From NCBI RefSeq assembly GCF_002250565.1, contig NZ_NMVJ01000007.1, positions 62,001 to 126,000 on the forward strand: DNA of 64,000 nucleotides, written 5' to 3'. This stretch comes from Parenemella sanctibonifatiensis. Lineage in GTDB: Bacteria > Actinomycetota > Actinomycetes > Propionibacteriales > Propionibacteriaceae. Below, in pieces: positions 24,950 through 33,366 of the stretch; position 1 is the first letter of the stretch; each line of letters opens with the position of its first letter. A model generated the notes under the pieces. That model ran no database searches, was not told where the DNA came from, and saw only the letters and a list, made by a program, of their open reading frames with translations. The position numbers and the translations under genes are program-made.

Positions 24950-25894
24950 TCAGACCCCGGCGCGGTCCAGTGCCTCGGCGGCGGTCCGGTAGCCGAGTTC
25001 GATCATTTCGGGGGCGCGGTGGAAGTCGAGGACGCCGCAGGAGTTGCGCGGGATCGTCATCTCGACGTCCGCCGGGTGCGCTGCTCGCCGATAGCGGGTG
25101 ATGAGGGCCTGCATGGCCTCCAGCGACCCGTTGAGGACGTCGAAGGTGCGCAGCCCCTCCGGTAGGTCCTCCAATATCCGTTCCTCGACCGATTCGGTGT
25201 CGGTACGCGGCCGCAGGCCCAGCATGCCACGCAACTTCTTCAGCCACGGTTCGCCTCCTTCGGGGGCGGCGGACTCGTGGGTCACCGGACGCAGCGAGGT
25301 CGCGCCGGTGGCGGGACCGGACAGGTCCACCGACACGACTAGGTCAGCGTCCATCCCGGCCAGTGCCTCCAGCGGGACCGGGTTGAGGACACCGCCGTCG
25401 ACGAGCAACCGACCGTGGATCATCACCGGGGTGATGACGCTGGGGATCGCAATCGAGGCACGGATTGCGACATCGACCGGGCCGCGCCGGAACCACACCT
25501 CCCGCCAGTGGTTGAGGTCGGTGGCGATCGCGACGTAGCGGATCTGCAGTTCCTCGATCTGGGCGTCGTCAAGCATCTCGCTGATCCGCGACAGCACCCG
25601 CTCCAGGCGTACCGCGCCGGGCTGTCCGAGGGCGGGATCCATCATCCGTAGCACCTTGCGTTGGTTGAGCGACATCGCCCATTCCTCGAACTGGTCCAGC
25701 GCGCCCGCAGCATAAAGTCCGCCGACCAAGGCCCCCATCGAGGTGCCGGCCAGGCCGACCACCGTGCAGTTGCGTTCAGCGAGGGCCTTGAGGACGCCGA
25801 TGTGGGCGTACCCGCGGGCCCCACCCCCGCCGAGCGCCAGGGCAACGGTCGTGCCGGTCGGGCTGGTGCCTGTTGCGGTGGTCATGGCCGTCAT
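24950..25894 (-). CDS. Patatin-like phospholipase (RssA/NTE type)
   Basis: Serine lipid acyl hydrolase with an intact Ser-Asp dyad: oxyanion loop LALGGGGARGYAHIG, nucleophile in LAGTSMGALVGG, and catalytic Asp in LLVDGGVLNP. No signal peptide or membrane helix, so it acts in the cytoplasm, perhaps on inner-leaflet lipids. The ATG at 25894 or 25885 is plausible; a longer frame to 25993 would overlap the coding end of the neighbouring EcfT gene and lacks similarity. It leads the operon with a histidine kinase, response regulator and ABC exporter, an unusual partnership suggesting envelope-stress or lipid-turnover duties. Confidence 0.9.
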   Translation of the reverse strand: MTAMTTATGTSPTGTTVALALGGGGARGYAHIGVLKALAERNCTVVGLAGTSMGALVGGLYAAGALDQFEEWAMSLNQRKVLRMMDPALGQPGAVRLERVLSRISEMLDDAQIEELQIRYVAIATDLNHWREVWFRRGPVDVAIRASIAIPSVITPVMIHGRLLVDGGVLNPVPLEALAGMDADLVVSVDLSGPATGATSLRPVTHESAAPEGGEPWLKKLRGMLGLRPRTDTESVEERILEDLPEGLRTFDVLNGSLEAMQALITRYRRAAHPADVEMTIPRNSCGVLDFHRAPEMIELGYRTAAEALDRAGV

Positions 25895-25946
25895 CCTAGG
25901 TGGCGGCGGGTCTGTCCCGAGACAGGCTGGGGCACTGTACGCCGGC

Positions 25947-26717
25947 TCACGACAGCGATCCGGGCCAGTGGAAGGACCCGACCACGAGGGCAACCATGAC
26001 CGCGCCGACGCTGGCGGCCAGAGCCAAGCCGATCAGCAGTCCGTCGCGCCAGCCCATCGTCGAGGGACGGGCCCAGGTCCGGGTGCCGCGGCCGAAGCCG
26101 CGGGCCTCCATCGCCGTGGCCAGAGAACCGCCGCGGCGCAGAGCCAGCACCAGCAGCGCGAAAGCCATCGTGAACCAGCGTCGGAACCGCCCGGTGTCGC
26201 CCAGGCCGCGGGCGCGACGGGCCTGCGCCATCGTCGTCCAGTCGTCGGTGAAGACCGCCATCAGCCGAATGCCCGCCAGAGCACCCAGCACGAATCGGGC
26301 CGGCAGCCGCAGCACCTGGGCGAGGCCGTCCGCGAGTCGGGTCGGGTCCACGGTGCCGAGCACCACCAGGATCGGGATGCCGATGGCGAGCACTCGCACC
26401 GAGATGGCGATCGCCAGGGTGATCGAATTGTCGCTGACCTGACCGACGCCGAAGCTGAACCAGATCCGACCGCCGGGACGGGCGTACAGCAACATCGAAA
26501 TGCCCGACAGCGGGGCGGCGAGCAGCAATGGCCAGGCGCGGCGCAACACGGTGACCGGGCCGATCCGGGCCGTCCCGAGCAGCAGCGCGGAGCAGCCGAA
26601 GGCGACCAGCGCCGAGACCAGGTCGATGGTGCTGAGCAACGGCAAGGAGTACGCCACCGCAGCCAGGAACGGAGTGACCGGGTTGACCCGATCCAGCCAC
26701 GAGGTCCGGCCGCTCAT
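25947..26717 (-). CDS. ykoC: ECF transporter transmembrane protein EcfT (YkoC-like)
   Basis: A 256-aa T-component that couples ATPases to the substrate-binding S-component. It has about five helices and the two ARG-type coupling motifs (ARRARGLG and MEARGFGRG) in cytoplasmic helices. It overlaps the ATPase gene by 4 nt. With YkoE and the double ATPase it completes a thiamine-precursor importer under the TPP riboswitch. Confidence 0.92.
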   Translation of the reverse strand: MSGRTSWLDRVNPVTPFLAAVAYSLPLLSTIDLVSALVAFGCSALLLGTARIGPVTVLRRAWPLLLAAPLSGISMLLYARPGGRIWFSFGVGQVSDNSITLAIAISVRVLAIGIPILVVLGTVDPTRLADGLAQVLRLPARFVLGALAGIRLMAVFTDDWTTMAQARRARGLGDTGRFRRWFTMAFALLVLALRRGGSLATAMEARGFGRGTRTWARPSTMGWRDGLLIGLALAASVGAVMVALVVGSFHWPGSLS

Positions 26718-28318
26718 GCGGGGGCTCCGGGCTCGTCGGGGTGGCTGGGCTCGTCGGGGTGGCTGGGCTCGTCGGGGTGGCTGGGCTCGTCGGGGTGGCT
26801 GGGCGCCTCCGGCTGGTGGGCGGCCGGCAGGTCGAGGACTTGGTCCCCCAGGGCAGCGGCCACGTCGGGATCATGGCTCACGGCGACCACGCTGGTGCCC
26901 TCGGCGACCAGATCGGCGATCAGCTGGCACAGCTCCGCCCATGTGGTGCGGTCCTGCCCGAAGGTCGGCTCGTCCAGCACCAGGACCGCCGGCGCGGTGG
27001 CGAGAACCGTCGCGACCGAGAGCCGGCGCTGCTCGCCTCCGGACAACGTGAACGGGTTGGCGCCGGCGACTTGGTCCAGCCGCAGTGTGGCCAGCAACCG
27101 TTCAGCGGTGGCGCCGGGGTCTGGGTGGCCGGCGGCGCGCGGGCCGACGGCGAGTTCCTCGCGTACGGTCGCCGCCACGAACTGGTGGGCGGGCTGTTGG
27201 AAGACAGTCCCGATCCGGGTGAGGAGTTCAGCCGAACGCCATCGGTGTGGCTCGGCCGGATGCGCCCGTACTCCATGGCTCAGCGTGGGGTGGGCTGCGA
27301 ATTCGCCGTCAAGCGGCGGCAACAGACCCGCCAGGGTGAGCGCCAGCGTCGACTTGCCGGCGCCGTTGGGTCCGGTGATGACGGTCGCTTCCCCGGCGCG
27401 CAGGGTCAGGTCGATGTCGGTGGCGGCCGGCACTGGGGTGCGACGCCGCCAGCCGGCTCCCCTGAAGCGTCCGACGGTGAGGGCTCTGGTGTGCAATAGG
27501 TCGTCGCCGGGCGTCAGCGGCGGACGTTTCAGGGCGGGTGCCGGGCCCGGCACCCAGACGCCAGCCCGGGCCAGGTCGGCGCCGTGGCTGGCCATCACCT
27601 CGTCGGGGCGTCCGTCAGCCAGGACGCCAGCGCCCGGGGCCAGCACGACGACCCGATCCACCAGCGGCAGCCACGCGTCGACGCGGTGTTCCACCACCAC
27701 CAACGTGGCGCCGGTGGCGGCGACCACATGCGCGACCGACCGGCGTACCTGCTCGGCGCCGGCCGGATCGAGGTTGGCGGTCGGCTCGTCGAGCAGCAGC
27801 AAGCCCGGCCGCATCGCGAGTACGCCAGCCAGCGCCAGGCGTTGCCGTTGCCCCCCGGACAGTTCGGTGGTGGAGCGGTCCAGCGGGAGGCGCAGCCCGA
27901 CGGCGGCGAGGGATTCATGGACTCGGGCCCAGATCTCGTCACGGGGCAGCGCCAGGTTTTCGCAGCCGAATGCGACGTCGTCGCCGAGCCTGGCCATGAT
28001 CGTGTTGGCCTGCGGGTCCTGCAGGACCAGACCGACATGGCCGCTGGAGTTGTCCTCCCGCAGCCTGTCCGGGGACTTCCCTCCCACCCGCAGGGTGCCG
28101 GTCTCGTGGCCCTCGTCGGGGCCGCCGAGCACCCCGGCCAAGGCGGCGAGCAGGGTGGACTTGCCGGCGCCGGAGGCGCCCAGCAGCAGTACCCGTTCGC
28201 CGGGCTGGATGCTCAAGTCGAGGTCCGCGACGGCTGGCGTACGCCGGGTGGCGTGCCGCCAGCCCCAGCCGCGGGCCTCGACTCCGAGCGGGGTGATCGG
28301 CGTTGCCAGTGGGGTCAC
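26714..28318 (-). CDS. ykoD: ECF transporter double ATPase (YkoD-like)
   Basis: A 534-aa fusion of two ABC ATPases that power the ECF importer. Domain 1 has GASGAGKSTLLAAL, LSGGQRQRLALAG and LLLLDEPTANLD; domain 2 has GPNGAGKSTLALTL, LSGGEQRRLSVAT and VLVLDEPTFGQD. Both nucleotide sites look complete. The start is GTG 28318, overlapping the ykoE stop in GTGA; the frame open to 28798 is shadow sequence. The last ~30 residues are a run of SHPDEP units from an 18-bp tandem repeat, absent from the family core. Confidence 0.94.
   Translation of the reverse strand: MTPLATPITPLGVEARGWGWRHATRRTPAVADLDLSIQPGERVLLLGASGAGKSTLLAALAGVLGGPDEGHETGTLRVGGKSPDRLREDNSSGHVGLVLQDPQANTIMARLGDDVAFGCENLALPRDEIWARVHESLAAVGLRLPLDRSTTELSGGQRQRLALAGVLAMRPGLLLLDEPTANLDPAGAEQVRRSVAHVVAATGATLVVVEHRVDAWLPLVDRVVVLAPGAGVLADGRPDEVMASHGADLARAGVWVPGPAPALKRPPLTPGDDLLHTRALTVGRFRGAGWRRRTPVPAATDIDLTLRAGEATVITGPNGAGKSTLALTLAGLLPPLDGEFAAHPTLSHGVRAHPAEPHRWRSAELLTRIGTVFQQPAHQFVAATVREELAVGPRAAGHPDPGATAERLLATLRLDQVAGANPFTLSGGEQRRLSVATVLATAPAVLVLDEPTFGQDRTTWAELCQLIADLVAEGTSVVAVSHDPDVAAALGDQVLDLPAAHQPEAPSHPDEPSHPDEPSHPDEPSHPDEPGAPA
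26730..26801 (-). repeat. 18-bp perfect tandem repeat at the 3' end of ykoD
   Basis: Four identical 18-bp units (26730, 26748, 26766 and 26784) encode SHPDEP repeats at the C-terminus of the ATPase. The period keeps the frame. Perfect identity points to recent expansion. Confidence 0.95.
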
Positions 28319-28947
28319 GCCTCGACGCGGGCGTCGCGACCGGCGGCGAATCGGTTGAGGGCGCCGGTCTTGGCGAGCGCCTTCATCAGGATCCAGCCGA
28401 GCAGGCCAGCCAGCAGGGCACCGGAGACCACACAGGTGCCCAGATAGGTGAGCAGGAAGCCGGCGCCCTTGGCGAGGTTGCCGGAGGTGAAGAGTTCCAG
28501 TGTCCAAGCACCGACCGCGGCGCCGGCGCCAGCCAGCATCGCGATGCTGACGTTCCAACGGCGGTAGAGGAAGATCGCGAAGATCAGTTCGGCGCCAATG
28601 CCCTGCGCGAGGCCGGAGTAGACGGTCTCGATGGACCACTGCGACCCCAGCAGGGTGGAGACGACCGCCGCCAGCAGCTCGACGAAGAGGGCCGCGCCGG
28701 GCTTGCGGATCACCAGGCCGCCGAGCACGCCGCCGAGCAGCCAGACGCCGGTGGCGATGCCGGCCAGGCCGGGGGTGATGGCCGACATGGCGGTCCACCA
28801 GGCGTACCCGATGGAGTTCCAGACGACGAAGATCAGACCGCAGGCGACGCCGAGGACGGCGGCGACGACGATGTCGATGACACGCCAGGCCCGGGTGGGC
28901 GGCGTGGCGGTGGTGGGTTCGGTCTCGGTGGAGACGTCAGAAGACAT
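28315..28947 (-). CDS. ykoE: ECF transporter S component, YkoE family
   Basis: Substrate-binding membrane component, 210 aa with six hydrophobic segments, that captures a thiamine precursor, most likely hydroxymethylpyrimidine. FVVWNSIGYAWW in the first loop and the GIGAELIFAIFLYRRWN segment are YkoE features. The first ~20 residues are a Thr/Pro-rich cytoplasmic tail. It is the first gene after a TPP riboswitch, which confirms the vitamin B1 link. Confidence 0.95.
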   Translation of the reverse strand: MSSDVSTETEPTTATPPTRAWRVIDIVVAAVLGVACGLIFVVWNSIGYAWWTAMSAITPGLAGIATGVWLLGGVLGGLVIRKPGAALFVELLAAVVSTLLGSQWSIETVYSGLAQGIGAELIFAIFLYRRWNVSIAMLAGAGAAVGAWTLELFTSGNLAKGAGFLLTYLGTCVVSGALLAGLLGWILMKALAKTGALNRFAAGRDARVEA

Positions 28948-28989
28948 GGCAGTGCCTTTCCGGTATGAAACGGCACGGGTGAAAGAGAT

Positions 28990-29074
28990 CCTCCCTGCGC
29001 TGGCATGATCCAGATCAGGTCCGACGGTCGAAGGCTGCGGCCTCCCTCTCAGCCCGGCGCACCGGACTCCCGTG
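28990..29074 (-). ncRNA. TPP riboswitch (THI element)
   Basis: Read on the minus strand the segment has GGGAGTCC at the 5' side, the conserved GGGCTGAGAGGGA, then GGACCTGATCTGGATCATGC and CCAGCGCAGGGA. These are the core sequences of the thiamine pyrophosphate aptamer with both helical arms. It ends about 40 nt before ykoE, leaving room for control of translation or termination when TPP is abundant. Confidence 0.97.
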
Positions 29075-29087
29075 TGTAATGGCCGTG

Positions 29088-29093
29088 ACTATA
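29088..29093 (-). promoter_or_regulatory. -10 box upstream of the TPP riboswitch
   Basis: TATAGT on the minus strand lies 14 nt before the riboswitch, an appropriate distance for a transcription start at its 5' end. No convincing -35 is seen. Confidence 0.5.
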
Positions 29094-29215
29094 GCGCTTG
29101 TCGCCCGGGTGCGGGGCTCAGCGAATCTGGTCGTCAGCTGCCCCTCCACGCGCGGATCTGCAAAGTAACCCTGTTTCTCGGCGTTGAGGTCAGCTGGTGA
29201 CCACCGAACACGACA

Positions 29216-29255
29216 ACGGCCTGTCCTGCGCCGGGTTGGCGGCAGGACAGGCCGT
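29216..29255 (-). terminator. Hairpin terminator after the rhomboid gene
   Basis: A 14-bp perfect stem (29216-29229 with 29242-29255) lies 12 bp beyond the rhomboid stop. Only two T residues follow directly on the minus strand. Confidence 0.75.
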
Positions 29256-29266
29256 GGGCGTACGCC

Positions 29267-29974
29267 TCAGCGCAGTTGGAGGACGCGGAGTGCGATGACG
29301 ATCAGCGCCAAAACTGCAACGCCGGCGATGATGGCGTTCTGGCGGGTGCCGGGCTGGACGCGGCGACGGTTGCGGTCCCACGGATCGCGCGGGGCCGGCG
29401 GGCGCCAGGCCAAGCCGGCACCGATGATGCCGCCGGTCAGGACACCGCCGAGCACGGCCCACCAGGAACCGCCGGATACCAGGTGCAGCAGCAGGAAGAT
29501 GCCGATCAGGATCGCGTCGCCGCGGATGTCTTCCTTCTGCATCAGCTTGATACCGGCGTTGACCGCAAACATGGCCAAGATGCCGGCCGAAGGGCCGATG
29601 ACACCGATGTTGATCGGGGACAACCACACGTGCAGGGCGGCGCCACCGAGCAGGGCGGTGAGATAGATGCCGACCGTACGCCAGGGGCCGAAGGTTGCCT
29701 CGAGCTGGGCGCCCAACATGTAGAGCACCAGCGAATTGAGGGCCATGGCGAACAGTCCGGTGATGCCCCCGTTGCTGGCCATCAGGCCATAGGTGACGAC
29801 GCGCCAGACTTCGCCGTAGGCGACGGGTCCCGCGGCCAGGGCCATGAACTGGGCAAAGACGCCGCTGGTGATCATGTTGGCCAGGGCAGTCCCCACCAGC
29901 ACCGCCACGATGACGAGGGTGCCGGTGGGCCTACGTTGGCCGGTGCCCAGGCCGGGGACCCGAAAGGTACTCAT
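29267..29974 (-). CDS. Rhomboid-fold membrane protein lacking the catalytic His
   Basis: A 235-aa protein with about six hydrophobic segments in the rhomboid arrangement. The Ser region is kept as [11 protein letters not shown] (Ser129, corresponding to GxSG), but the final-helix motif that normally reads A-H-x-G-G is [11 protein letters not shown], with Val174 where the dyad His belongs. The loop-helix region after WRVVTYGLM also lacks the usual His residues, though the Asn of [12 protein letters not shown] remains. It is therefore probably a pseudoprotease that binds membrane clients rather than cutting them. It overlaps the cyclophilin stop by 4 nt, so both are co-translated. Confidence 0.85.
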   Translation of the reverse strand: MSTFRVPGLGTGQRRPTGTLVIVAVLVGTALANMITSGVFAQFMALAAGPVAYGEVWRVVTYGLMASNGGITGLFAMALNSLVLYMLGAQLEATFGPWRTVGIYLTALLGGAALHVWLSPINIGVIGPSAGILAMFAVNAGIKLMQKEDIRGDAILIGIFLLLHLVSGGSWWAVLGGVLTGGIIGAGLAWRPPAPRDPWDRNRRRVQPGTRQNAIIAGVAVLALIVIALRVLQLR

Positions 29975-30486
29975 CCAGCGATCTCGACGCTCTGGATCTC
30001 GACGGGCTGCTTCGGCTGGTCCCGCGGGCCGGTCTCGACAGCGGCGATGCGGTCCACCACGTCTTGGCTCTCGGTGTCCTTGACCTCACCAAAGATGGTG
30101 TGGCGACGGTTGAGGTGCGGGGTCGGCGCAACGGTGATGAAGAACTGCGAGCCGTTGGTGTTGGGGCCGGCGTTGGCCATCGCGAGCAGGTAGGGCTTGT
30201 TGAAGGAGAGCTCGGGATGGAACTCGTCAGCAAACTCGTAGCCCGGGCCGCCGGTGCCGATGCCGAGCGGGTCCCCGCCCTGGATCATGAAGCCGGAGAT
30301 CACGCGGTGGAAAATGACGCCGTCATAGAACGGGCCGCGCTTCTTCTCCCCGGTCTGCGGGTCGGTGTACTCCTGGGTGCCCTCGGCGAGGCCGACGAAG
30401 TTCTCGACGGTCTTGGGCGCATGGTTCTCGAACAGCTCGATCACGATGTCGCCGTAGTTGGTGTGCAGGGTGGCGGTCTTGGCCAT
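29971..30486 (-). CDS. Cyclophilin-type peptidyl-prolyl cis-trans isomerase
   Basis: Cytoplasmic protein-folding enzyme of 171 aa. The active-site stretch [14 protein letters not shown] carries the catalytic Arg and the following [15 protein letters not shown] is intact. ATG 30486 follows AGGAGAG by 7 nt; the frame upstream is not coding. Rhomboid is translated from the overlapping ATGA. Confidence 0.96.
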   Translation of the reverse strand: MAKTATLHTNYGDIVIELFENHAPKTVENFVGLAEGTQEYTDPQTGEKKRGPFYDGVIFHRVISGFMIQGGDPLGIGTGGPGYEFADEFHPELSFNKPYLLAMANAGPNTNGSQFFITVAPTPHLNRRHTIFGEVKDTESQDVVDRIAAVETGPRDQPKQPVEIQSVEIAG

Positions 30487-30688
30487 CAGGTTTCTCTCCT
30501 GGGTGCTGAACCGGGCGACCGGACGCCGCGCCGGATTGCTGGCCAGTCTTTCATGTCGGGTCAACGGCTGCGGCAGCGGCAGCGTACGCGGCGGGTGGCG
30601 TACGCCGGGGGGTGGCGGCAGCGATGGGGCCGCCCGGTACCGTGGTGGTCACTCCCATCGGGAGACCCATCAACCATTCGGAGGAAAA

Positions 30689-31543
30689 GTGAAGCGCAAG
30701 AACGCCGCCGCAGAGATCACTCACACGGCCGCCGAGCGCGGCCAGGCCGCAGTCGATGCCGCCAAGTCCAACCTGGGCCCGCTGCTGGAGCAGGCTGCCG
30801 ACAAGGTCGGCCCGTACGCCAACGAGGCCAAGCAGCGCGGCGCCCGCGCCGCCAGCCAGGCGATGGACCAGCTCTCCCCCCACCTCGACGACGCACTCAA
30901 CAAGGTGACCCCGGCCGTCGACACGGCCCGGGCCAAGCTCCAGGAGGACGTCCTCCCTAAGCTGCAGCAGATCCTCGCTGATGCCGCAGACCACCCGCTG
31001 GCGCAGGAGGCCACCAAGCGTGGCCAGGCCACCGCCGCCGCTTTGAAGGGTGAGGTCGAGGCGCCGAAGAAGAAGAGCAAGGCCAAGAAGTTCTTCCTCG
31101 TGACCGGCATCCTCGCCGCCATCGGCGGCGTCGCCTTCGCGATCCAGAAGTTCGTCCTCAACAAGGACGACTCGGCCTGGACCGCGTACACCCCGGCCGA
31201 TCCGAAGCCTGCTGCCAAGCCTTCCGGCCCGACGGTGTCCACCGCCAGCTCCGCGCCGGTCGACGGCGGCGAGGCTGACCCGACCGCCGGCGCGGAGCCC
31301 AAGGGCGAGCGCACGATCGATGACGCGGTTGACGAGACCATCGTTGACGGTGCCGCGGCGGCGTACGGCCCCGGTTCGTACGTGGGCGAGGAGCCGCCGG
31401 CCGGCTTCACCATCAAGGGCAACGAGCGTTCGATGAAGTTCCACACCGAGGAGTCGGGCGGCTACGACCGCACGATCGCCGACGTGTGGTTCGAATCCGA
31501 AGAGGCCGCCGAGAAGGCCGGCTTCTCCCGCGCCCAGCGCTGA
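30689..31543 (+). CDS. Single-pass membrane protein with helical N-domain and C-terminal GN-SMKFH domain
   Basis: A 284-aa protein in three parts. Residues 1-130 are Ala/Lys/Gln-rich amphipathic helix, apolipoprotein- or DUF5324-like. One hydrophobic segment at about 132-150 (FFLVTGILAAIGGVAFAI) follows a KKKSKAKK positive patch, so the N-domain is cytoplasmic. The C-terminal ~40 residues (IKGNERSMKFHTEESGGYDR then VWFESEEAAEKAGF) match a short domain found at the ends of assorted actinobacterial proteins, called sunset domain in some annotations. It starts at GTG 30689 after GAGGAAAA; TACCGT at 30638-30643 is a possible -10. Function unknown. Confidence 0.8.
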   Translation: MKRKNAAAEITHTAAERGQAAVDAAKSNLGPLLEQAADKVGPYANEAKQRGARAASQAMDQLSPHLDDALNKVTPAVDTARAKLQEDVLPKLQQILADAADHPLAQEATKRGQATAAALKGEVEAPKKKSKAKKFFLVTGILAAIGGVAFAIQKFVLNKDDSAWTAYTPADPKPAAKPSGPTVSTASSAPVDGGEADPTAGAEPKGERTIDDAVDETIVDGAAAAYGPGSYVGEEPPAGFTIKGNERSMKFHTEESGGYDRTIADVWFESEEAAEKAGFSRAQR

Positions 31544-31579
31544 TTCACTGCTAGTCCGCAGTTCACCGACTGCACCAGG

Positions 31580-31616
31580 ACGGCGGCGTACCTTCGGGTA
31601 CGCCGCCGTTCTTGCG
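31580..31616 (+). terminator. UUCG-tetraloop terminator
   Basis: A 13-bp perfect stem (31580-31592 with 31597-31609) capped by TTCG and followed by TCTTGCG, 37 bp after the preceding stop. Confidence 0.88.
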
Positions 31617-31723
31617 TTTCGGGGCCGGACCGGCACCGCGGGAGCGCGTGGGAGGCAGGTGGGGGTCACCGGCGTACGTTTCCTCAACAAGTTGAAGTTT
31701 CGGCGGCGGGCCGAGCCCGGGGC

Positions 31724-31802
31724 GCGCAACCACAGGACGCTGTAGTTACGCAGGTGGAATCGCCGATCCGACCTGCACAACTACAGCATCCTGTAGTTGC
31801 GC
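31724..31802. repeat. Type II palindromic element, copy A
   Basis: A 79-nt element bounded by GCGCAAC and GTTGCGC. It has three parts: two copies of a 22-nt palindrome of the form CAACTACAG-N4-CTGTAGTTG at the ends, and a central hairpin with GCAGG/CCTGC. A second 79-nt copy with about 80% identity in the same orientation lies at 41060-41138. It lies downstream of the HEAT-repeat gene. No transposase or target duplication was seen. Confidence 0.85.
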
Positions 31803-31834
31803 CGCTGGGACTAGTCGCTGCGCGCGGACGACCT

Positions 31835-32251
31835 TCAGGCCAGTAGCCCCCATTCCAGCAACGCTGCGGCCTCCTCGCGTACGCCCGGATCCGGATCCGA
31901 GGAGGCCAGTTCCACCAGCGCCGCTCGGCCCTGCTGGCGTACCAACCATTCGGGCCGCAGGCCGTACTGCAGCGCAGCCAGCCGATGCTCCTCCTGATGC
32001 TCCGCGTCGGCACCGGCAGGCGGGTTGGCGCAGATCAGCCGCCACCCCCGGATGCCGGTGCGGGCACAGGCCACCAACGCGCGTTCGAGCACGAAGGTGT
32101 CGCCGTCGTCGTTCAGCAACCTCTCCAAGGCGGCATCCACTTCGGGATCGGGAGGTAGTTCCGCAACGCCAGCCGCCACCGCGGCCCGAATCCGGGGATC
32201 AGGCGAGTCGGCCAGCCCCAACAGCGTCTGCACATCATCTGCGTAGGTCAC
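31835..32251 (-). CDS. Small HEAT-repeat-like protein
   Basis: A 138-aa Ala/Leu/Glu-rich helical protein. PDPRIRAAVAAGVAEL and PDPGVREEAAALLEWGLL are typical HEAT-repeat helices, four repeats in all; such proteins are binding scaffolds. It begins at GTG 32251 with only a weak ribosome site. It lies between type II and type I palindromic elements and has no obvious functional neighbour. Confidence 0.75.
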   Translation of the reverse strand: MTYADDVQTLLGLADSPDPRIRAAVAAGVAELPPDPEVDAALERLLNDDGDTFVLERALVACARTGIRGWRLICANPPAGADAEHQEEHRLAALQYGLRPEWLVRQQGRAALVELASSDPDPGVREEAAALLEWGLLA

Positions 32252-32283
32252 GCTTCATCATAGGAAGGCGTCGGAGGCCGGTC

Positions 32284-32363
32284 CGCGCGCAAGACGTGCA
32301 GTCGATTCAGCCAGACCCCCGTTTCAGGAGGGTTCCGGCAATCGACTGCACGTAGTGCGCGCG
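32284..32363. repeat. Type I palindromic element, copy 1
   Basis: An 80-nt element made of two 24-nt arms (32284-32307 and 32340-32363) that are inverted repeats of each other at 22 of 24 positions, around a 32-nt centre. Both arms are identical to those of the copy at 40936-41015, in the same orientation, while the centres differ. This copy is also enclosed in a 10-bp inverted repeat GTCGGAGGCC / GGCCTCCGAC (32270-32279, 32378-32387). Confidence 0.9.
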
Positions 32364-32472
32364 ACCGTCGTGCGCATGGCCTCCGACGGCCACCGCAGAA
32401 GAAACGGGGGCCGGTTTTCCTAGGAGAACAGCGATGTGGTTCCAGCGGTTCCTGCGCCTTGGGGCGGCCCGT

Positions 32473-33366
32473 TCAGCCCTTCAGACCTGAATGCGCCAGA
32501 CCCTCGATCACCCGGCGCTGCATCACGATGAACAGGATCAGGATGGGCGCCATCGCCATCAGAGAGGCGGCCATCATCACCGGATAGTCGATGACGTACT
32601 GCCCGTTCAGCGACGCGATCCCCACCGACAGGGGCCGGTCCTCAGCCCGGCTGGTGACCACCAAGGGCCACAGCAGGTTGTTCCAGGCGGCCAGCGTCGT
32701 GATGATCGCCAGCGCGCTGATCGAGGGCTTGGCCAGCGGCAGCATCACCCGCCAGAAGATCTGGAAGGAGTTCGCACCATCCAGCCGCGCCGCTTCCTCC
32801 AGCTCGGCCGGCATCGACACGAAGAACTGCCGCATCAAGAAGGTGCCAAAAGCACTGAAGATCGTCGGGATGACGATGCCCTGCACGGTGTCCAACCAGC
32901 CCAGGTTCTGGACGATCTGATACTGCGGGATCAGGTACGCCTGATTCGGAATCATCAGGATCGACAGCATCACCGCAAAGATCGTCGCGCTCGCCACAAA
33001 CCGCATCCGCGCGAAGGCATACCCGGCCAAGCTGCACAACACGATCTGACCCAGCACCGTCAGCACGGTCACCTGGACCGACACCCAGAACTGCGACATG
33101 AAGGGGACCTGCCGGAACACCTCGACGTAGTTCTCGAAGCGCAGTTCCTCGGGCCACAGCGCCGGCGGCACCGAGGTGACCTCGGCGGTGCTCGACAGCG
33201 ACATCACGATCTGCCACAGGAAGGGGAAGACCATGATGAAGCCACCGATCGACAACACGATGTGCGCCCACCAGTTGCTGCCACCGCGCCCTCCGCCGCG
33301 TACCTTGCGGGCCTTCTGCCCCGCTCCCGGCGCCGGCAGCGCCGGCGCTGTGTGCGTCTCACTCAT
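32473..33366 (-). CDS. ABC sugar transporter permease, MalG-like
   Basis: Inner-membrane subunit of a CUT1-type carbohydrate importer, 297 aa with six helices. The EAA coupling loop reads EEAARLDGANSFQIFWRVMLP. It overlaps the other permease by 8 bp and is the last gene of the operon; no ATPase is encoded here, which is usual for actinobacterial CUT1 systems that share an MsiK-type ATPase. Confidence 0.93.
   Translation of the reverse strand: MSETHTAPALPAPGAGQKARKVRGGGRGGSNWWAHIVLSIGGFIMVFPFLWQIVMSLSSTAEVTSVPPALWPEELRFENYVEVFRQVPFMSQFWVSVQVTVLTVLGQIVLCSLAGYAFARMRFVASATIFAVMLSILMIPNQAYLIPQYQIVQNLGWLDTVQGIVIPTIFSAFGTFLMRQFFVSMPAELEEAARLDGANSFQIFWRVMLPLAKPSISALAIITTLAAWNNLLWPLVVTSRAEDRPLSVGIASLNGQYVIDYPVMMAASLMAMAPILILFIVMQRRVIEGLAHSGLKG

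Noticed and set aside
25895-25993. Extended start for the patatin gene
   Set aside because: It would overlap the EcfT C-terminus and precedes the conserved domain by unrelated Pro/Arg-rich sequence.
25743-28358. Long plus-strand open frame opposite the ECF transporter genes
   Set aside because: Antisense shadow of EcfT and the double ATPase, whose motifs are intact on the minus strand.
31724-32363. Insertion-sequence ends around the HEAT-repeat gene
   Set aside because: The flanking palindromes are of two unrelated types, there is no transposase and no target-site duplication.
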